Virus record (IMG/VR): IMGVR_UViG_3300020468_000078
Span: 1-23,133 of that record
Reading direction: 5' to 3' (one strand)
From: a virus
Length of the DNA: 23,133 nucleotides
The notes beneath the pieces were generated by a model. It saw nothing but the letters and a program-made list of their open reading frames with translations, did not search any database and had not been told where the DNA came from. The translations under genes and the position numbers were made by a program. Below, in pieces: positions 20,947 through 23,133 of this stretch; position 1 is the stretch's first letter; the number at the start of each line of letters is the position of its first letter.

Positions 20947-23133
20947 CTAAGAAACGATGCCAACAGCACCACTATCATTAAATCCATCACCCCTTCTTTG
21001 AATGGTTGGGAAGGTGGTTATTCCAAGTGCTGTGGACAACCCAATTGTTGATCCAGTTACACCAATAGCTATCGGTAATGTGCTTCTTGTAATTCCAGTT
21101 AATTTACCCCAACTGAATTTACCAAGTGATGTTGGACTCTCACTATTAAGTCCAACAGGAGTTACAGTTGCTATGCCTGCAGCATTATAATTTCCAATTG
21201 TTGATGTAGTAAGACCTGTATGTACAAAGCAAGTAACAAGACCTCTAGTTCCATCAGAACTAATTTCTTTGATACGATAAATGTTATCTAAGAAGGTTGT
21301 ACCAATACCAACAACATTATTATTGTTATTATTCCATAGAGATGTTACACCAGATCCAACAGTCGTATCATAAATGTAAATGGGATCTCCAGTTCCTAAA
21401 CCAGAATAATTTCCACTATCTTTACTTAGATAAAATTCTAATGCCAATTTAGTAGACGTTGGTCTTGTCGTACTGATTCCTGTAATAATGCCAGAAAATC
21501 CTTCAACAGCTGTGATATTTTGAATTAATTCAGTTTGTAGGAATGGTGTAGGTGCGATGACCTGTGGTGGTATATCTAAAGTATAACCAAAACCTGAATT
21601 TACAATTGTGGTTGTAGTAATGCCACCATTAGTTATTGTTGCTGTTGCTGTTGCTGTTGTTCCAACTCCAACTCCAATTCCAGTAGTTGGAATACCAATA
21701 ACCAAAGAAGTTGAAGATCCAACATATCCTTGACCTCCATTTACAATTGATAATGAACTTATGGTTCCAGCAGCAGAAACAATTGCAGTGATCGCAGCTG
21801 CTACCACACTACCAGATGGAATAACTAAACCATCTGTTTCACCATCATTAATTACACTTGCAGCATTAGAGTTATAGATAATCTTTTCAATATCAAATGC
21901 TTGTGCATTATCGACAAATATATTAGTATCACCAGGTGCTACATCTGCAATAATTTTAGATGTTGGGAAAATTTGAGGTTCATAAAGATCTCTATTCTTA
22001 TAAACAATTTCACCTTCAATTACTTTGTTTACTTTTTGTTTTGCCCATCTTAAAGGTCTATTTTTACCATCTACATTTGGTTCTATTCCTTGACCATAAT
22101 ATAAATTTGTTTTAAGTGTATCTGATTGAGTTAAATTGGTAATTGTTCTTGAATCTTGTGATGGTTTTGAATTATCAAATTTACCCTTAATGAGAGTTAC
22201 TATATCACCCCTCTTTAAAGATTGCTTAACAGTTACACTCTTACTATCAACACCGACAGTTCCTCTATAAAAGAATATATCAATATTATCGTTTACCGTT
22301 GGAGATACTGCAAATATAATGGAAGTACCACCTGCAAATATATAAGATTCACCAGGATTTTGGAGAACTCCATTAACAAATATTAAAAGTAATGGTTCTA
22401 AATCTATTAATGATGATTGTGGATCATCTTTATCTACTTCAAAACTTACTATATTCCCTTCATATTTTAATGGAAATCTTACTCTTTGACCATCTTGTAA
22501 AGAATATATTGAATCAATATAATCAAATTCACCAAAATCCCATGCTGAGAATTTGTCTGTGAACGTCTCAGTAACAGTAAATTCTAAATCACTTACTAAT
22601 TGTGAAAGTTGAGATGATGTAACTAATCCTACTGGTTTAAATACATCTCCAACTTGATATCCAAAACCTGAATTTACAAATTTAAAGGATTTTACTGAAA
22701 CTAAGGTTGTTCCAATTCCAACCGAAGTTCCCGATCCAACTTCAACACTAACTAAAGTTCCATTTCCAAGTTCTGTCGTAGCACCAACACCTAATCTAGA
22801 AACTCCAACCACTGGTAAATTTTCATATGAAGGTGGTGATACTGATATTACTGGATTTACATAACCATTTCCACCACCTGTAACATCAAAAGTTAAAGTT
22901 CCACCAGCACCAATAGCTGCTGTCACATTTGCTCCCGTTCCTGATCCACCACCAGGTCCAACGTTCACTGTAAGTTGGTTTGTAGATACAGACGTAATAG
23001 TTAAAGCAATACCAGCAGCTGGATCAGTTGGTCTTGGATATGGATGAACAGTTGTGAAATTATCTCTAGAACAAGTAAAGACCAATCCTCCTGTAGTAAT
23101 TCCAAGAGTATTACTTAGTGTTAATCCATGATT
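20947..23133 (-). CDS. Large modular virion structural protein, C-terminal 728 residues (cut by right window edge)
   Basis: The frame is open to the last base of the window. Residues before the internal TTG at 23085 (T-L-G-I-T-T-G-G-L-V-F) read as normal protein, so that codon is not a start. Visible elements are F-T-C-S-R-D-N-F-T-T-V-H-P-Y-P-R-P-T-D-P near the edge and G-x-G-Y units near 22870, 22665, 21730 and 21590. There is also a segment L-L-I-F-V-N-G-V-L-Q-N-P-G-x-S-Y-x-F-A-G-G-T-S (about 22390-22320), then I-D-I-F-F-Y-R-G-T and R-P-L-R-W-A-K-Q-K-V. These are hallmarks of large structural proteins in marine T4-like phages, sometimes labelled VrlC-like. It sits just before gp8, the T4 gene 7 position. 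I see no convincing gp7 sequence match, so wedge or fibre function is inferred from place. Confidence 0.88.
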   Translation of the reverse strand, partial: NHGLTLSNTLGITTGGLVFTCSRDNFTTVHPYPRPTDPAAGIALTITSVSTNQLTVNVGPGGGSGTGANVTAAIGAGGTLTFDVTGGGNGYVNPVISVSPPSYENLPVVGVSRLGVGATTELGNGTLVSVEVGSGTSVGIGTTLVSVKSFKFVNSGFGYQVGDVFKPVGLVTSSQLSQLVSDLEFTVTETFTDKFSAWDFGEFDYIDSIYSLQDGQRVRFPLKYEGNIVSFEVDKDDPQSSLIDLEPLLLIFVNGVLQNPGESYIFAGGTSIIFAVSPTVNDNIDIFFYRGTVGVDSKSVTVKQSLKRGDIVTLIKGKFDNSKPSQDSRTITNLTQSDTLKTNLYYGQGIEPNVDGKNRPLRWAKQKVNKVIEGEIVYKNRDLYEPQIFPTSKIIADVAPGDTNIFVDNAQAFDIEKIIYNSNAASVINDGETDGLVIPSGSVVAAAITAIVSAAGTISSLSIVNGGQGYVGSSTSLVIGIPTTGIGVGVGTTATATATITNGGITTTTIVNSGFGYTLDIPPQVIAPTPFLQTELIQNITAVEGFSGIITGISTTRPTSTKLALEFYLSKDSGNYSGLGTGDPIYIYDTTVGSGVTSLWNNNNNNVVGIGTTFLDNIYRIKEISSDGTRGLVTCFVHTGLTTSTIGNYNAAGIATVTPVGLNSESPTSLGKFSWGKLTGITRSTLPIAIGVTGSTIGLSTALGITTFPTIQRRGDGFNDSGAVGIVS
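21587..21605 (-). repeat. 19-base exact repeat, copy 1 (G-x-G-Y unit)
   Basis: The plus-strand 19-mer ccaaaacctgaatttacaa is identical to the copy at 22661-22679 in the same gene. Both encode an N-S-G-F-G-Y unit. DNA-level identity suggests a fairly recent duplication or exchange between units. Confidence 0.8.
22661..22679 (-). repeat. 19-base exact repeat, copy 2 (G-x-G-Y unit)
   Basis: This is the same 19 bases as at 21587-21605, about 1.07 kb away and in the same orientation. It encodes the N-S-G-F-G-Y that precedes Q-V-G-D-V-F. Confidence 0.8.

Noticed and set aside
21305-21335. Run of Asn codons (acattattattgttattatt) as a microsatellite or regulatory repeat
   Set aside because: It is a short in-frame homopolymeric Asn stretch (six residues) in an A+T-rich gene; nothing suggests a separate function.
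21630-21665. Hexanucleotide-like gttgct repeat as a regulatory element
   Set aside because: It is in frame and codes an alternating Ala/Thr strand of the structural protein.
23083-23085. TTG as the start of the right-edge structural protein, with GGAGGA just before it
   Set aside because: The same frame continues without a stop to the window edge and reads as normal protein; the GGAGGA simply codes Gly-Gly.
20947-23133. Calling the right-edge protein gp7 outright
   Set aside because: The position fits, but no gp7-specific sequence was recognised and the N-terminal part is outside the window.

Overview
This window is a stretch of the late structural region of a T4-like myovirus genome. Every supported gene lies on the minus strand, packed end to end, so transcription runs from the right edge to the left. 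The sequence is clearly A+T-rich. The gene order and several protein families match the marine T4-like phages of cyanobacteria, and of related hosts such as SAR11. These include the DUF4815-type giant structural protein, small conserved genes such as the 63-residue one, and the 'virion structural' proteins built from G-x-G-Y repeats. A stand-alone Nfu domain of cyanobacterial/plastid size tips the host guess towards a marine cyanobacterium. The host cannot be settled from this sequence.

Layout in transcription order (right to left). (1) A large modular virion protein sits in the gp7 position and is cut by the right edge. (2) Baseplate wedge gp8 follows, behind a perfect T4-type late promoter. 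(3) Next come a giant 2430-residue DUF4815-type protein and a 63-residue coupled gene. (4) A second perfect late promoter leads into a 114-residue beta-sandwich protein, a 75-residue protein, a 565-residue fibre-like protein and a 71-residue coiled-coil protein. Together with the giant protein these occupy the place of T4 genes 9 to 12 and wac. (5) The neck and tail-completion genes gp13, gp14 and gp15 follow. (6) The DNA-packaging genes are gp16 (small terminase), a 140-residue gene of unknown role, and gp17 (large terminase). (7) A translationally coupled cassette of three tiny genes follows: a 38-residue protein, an Nfu-type Fe-S scaffold and a four-cysteine protein. (8) Gp18 (tail sheath), behind a probable late promoter, and gp19 (tail tube), cut by the left edge, close the window.

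Together the genes build the contractile tail, baseplate periphery, adhesion apparatus and neck, and package the DNA. Many junctions are TAATG overlaps (stop and start sharing one base), which implies translational coupling.

Three things stand out. The first is the Fe-S scaffold cassette embedded between gp17 and gp18, including a 38-residue gene fitted exactly between its neighbours. The second is a G-x-G-Y repeat module scattered through at least four virion proteins; it roughly doubles gp14 and enlarges gp8. The third is the giant protein, whose two halves are joined by a polyproline and heptad-repeat stalk. No tRNA, CRISPR array, insertion sequence or plus-strand gene could be supported, and no stretch above about 80 bases is free of genes.
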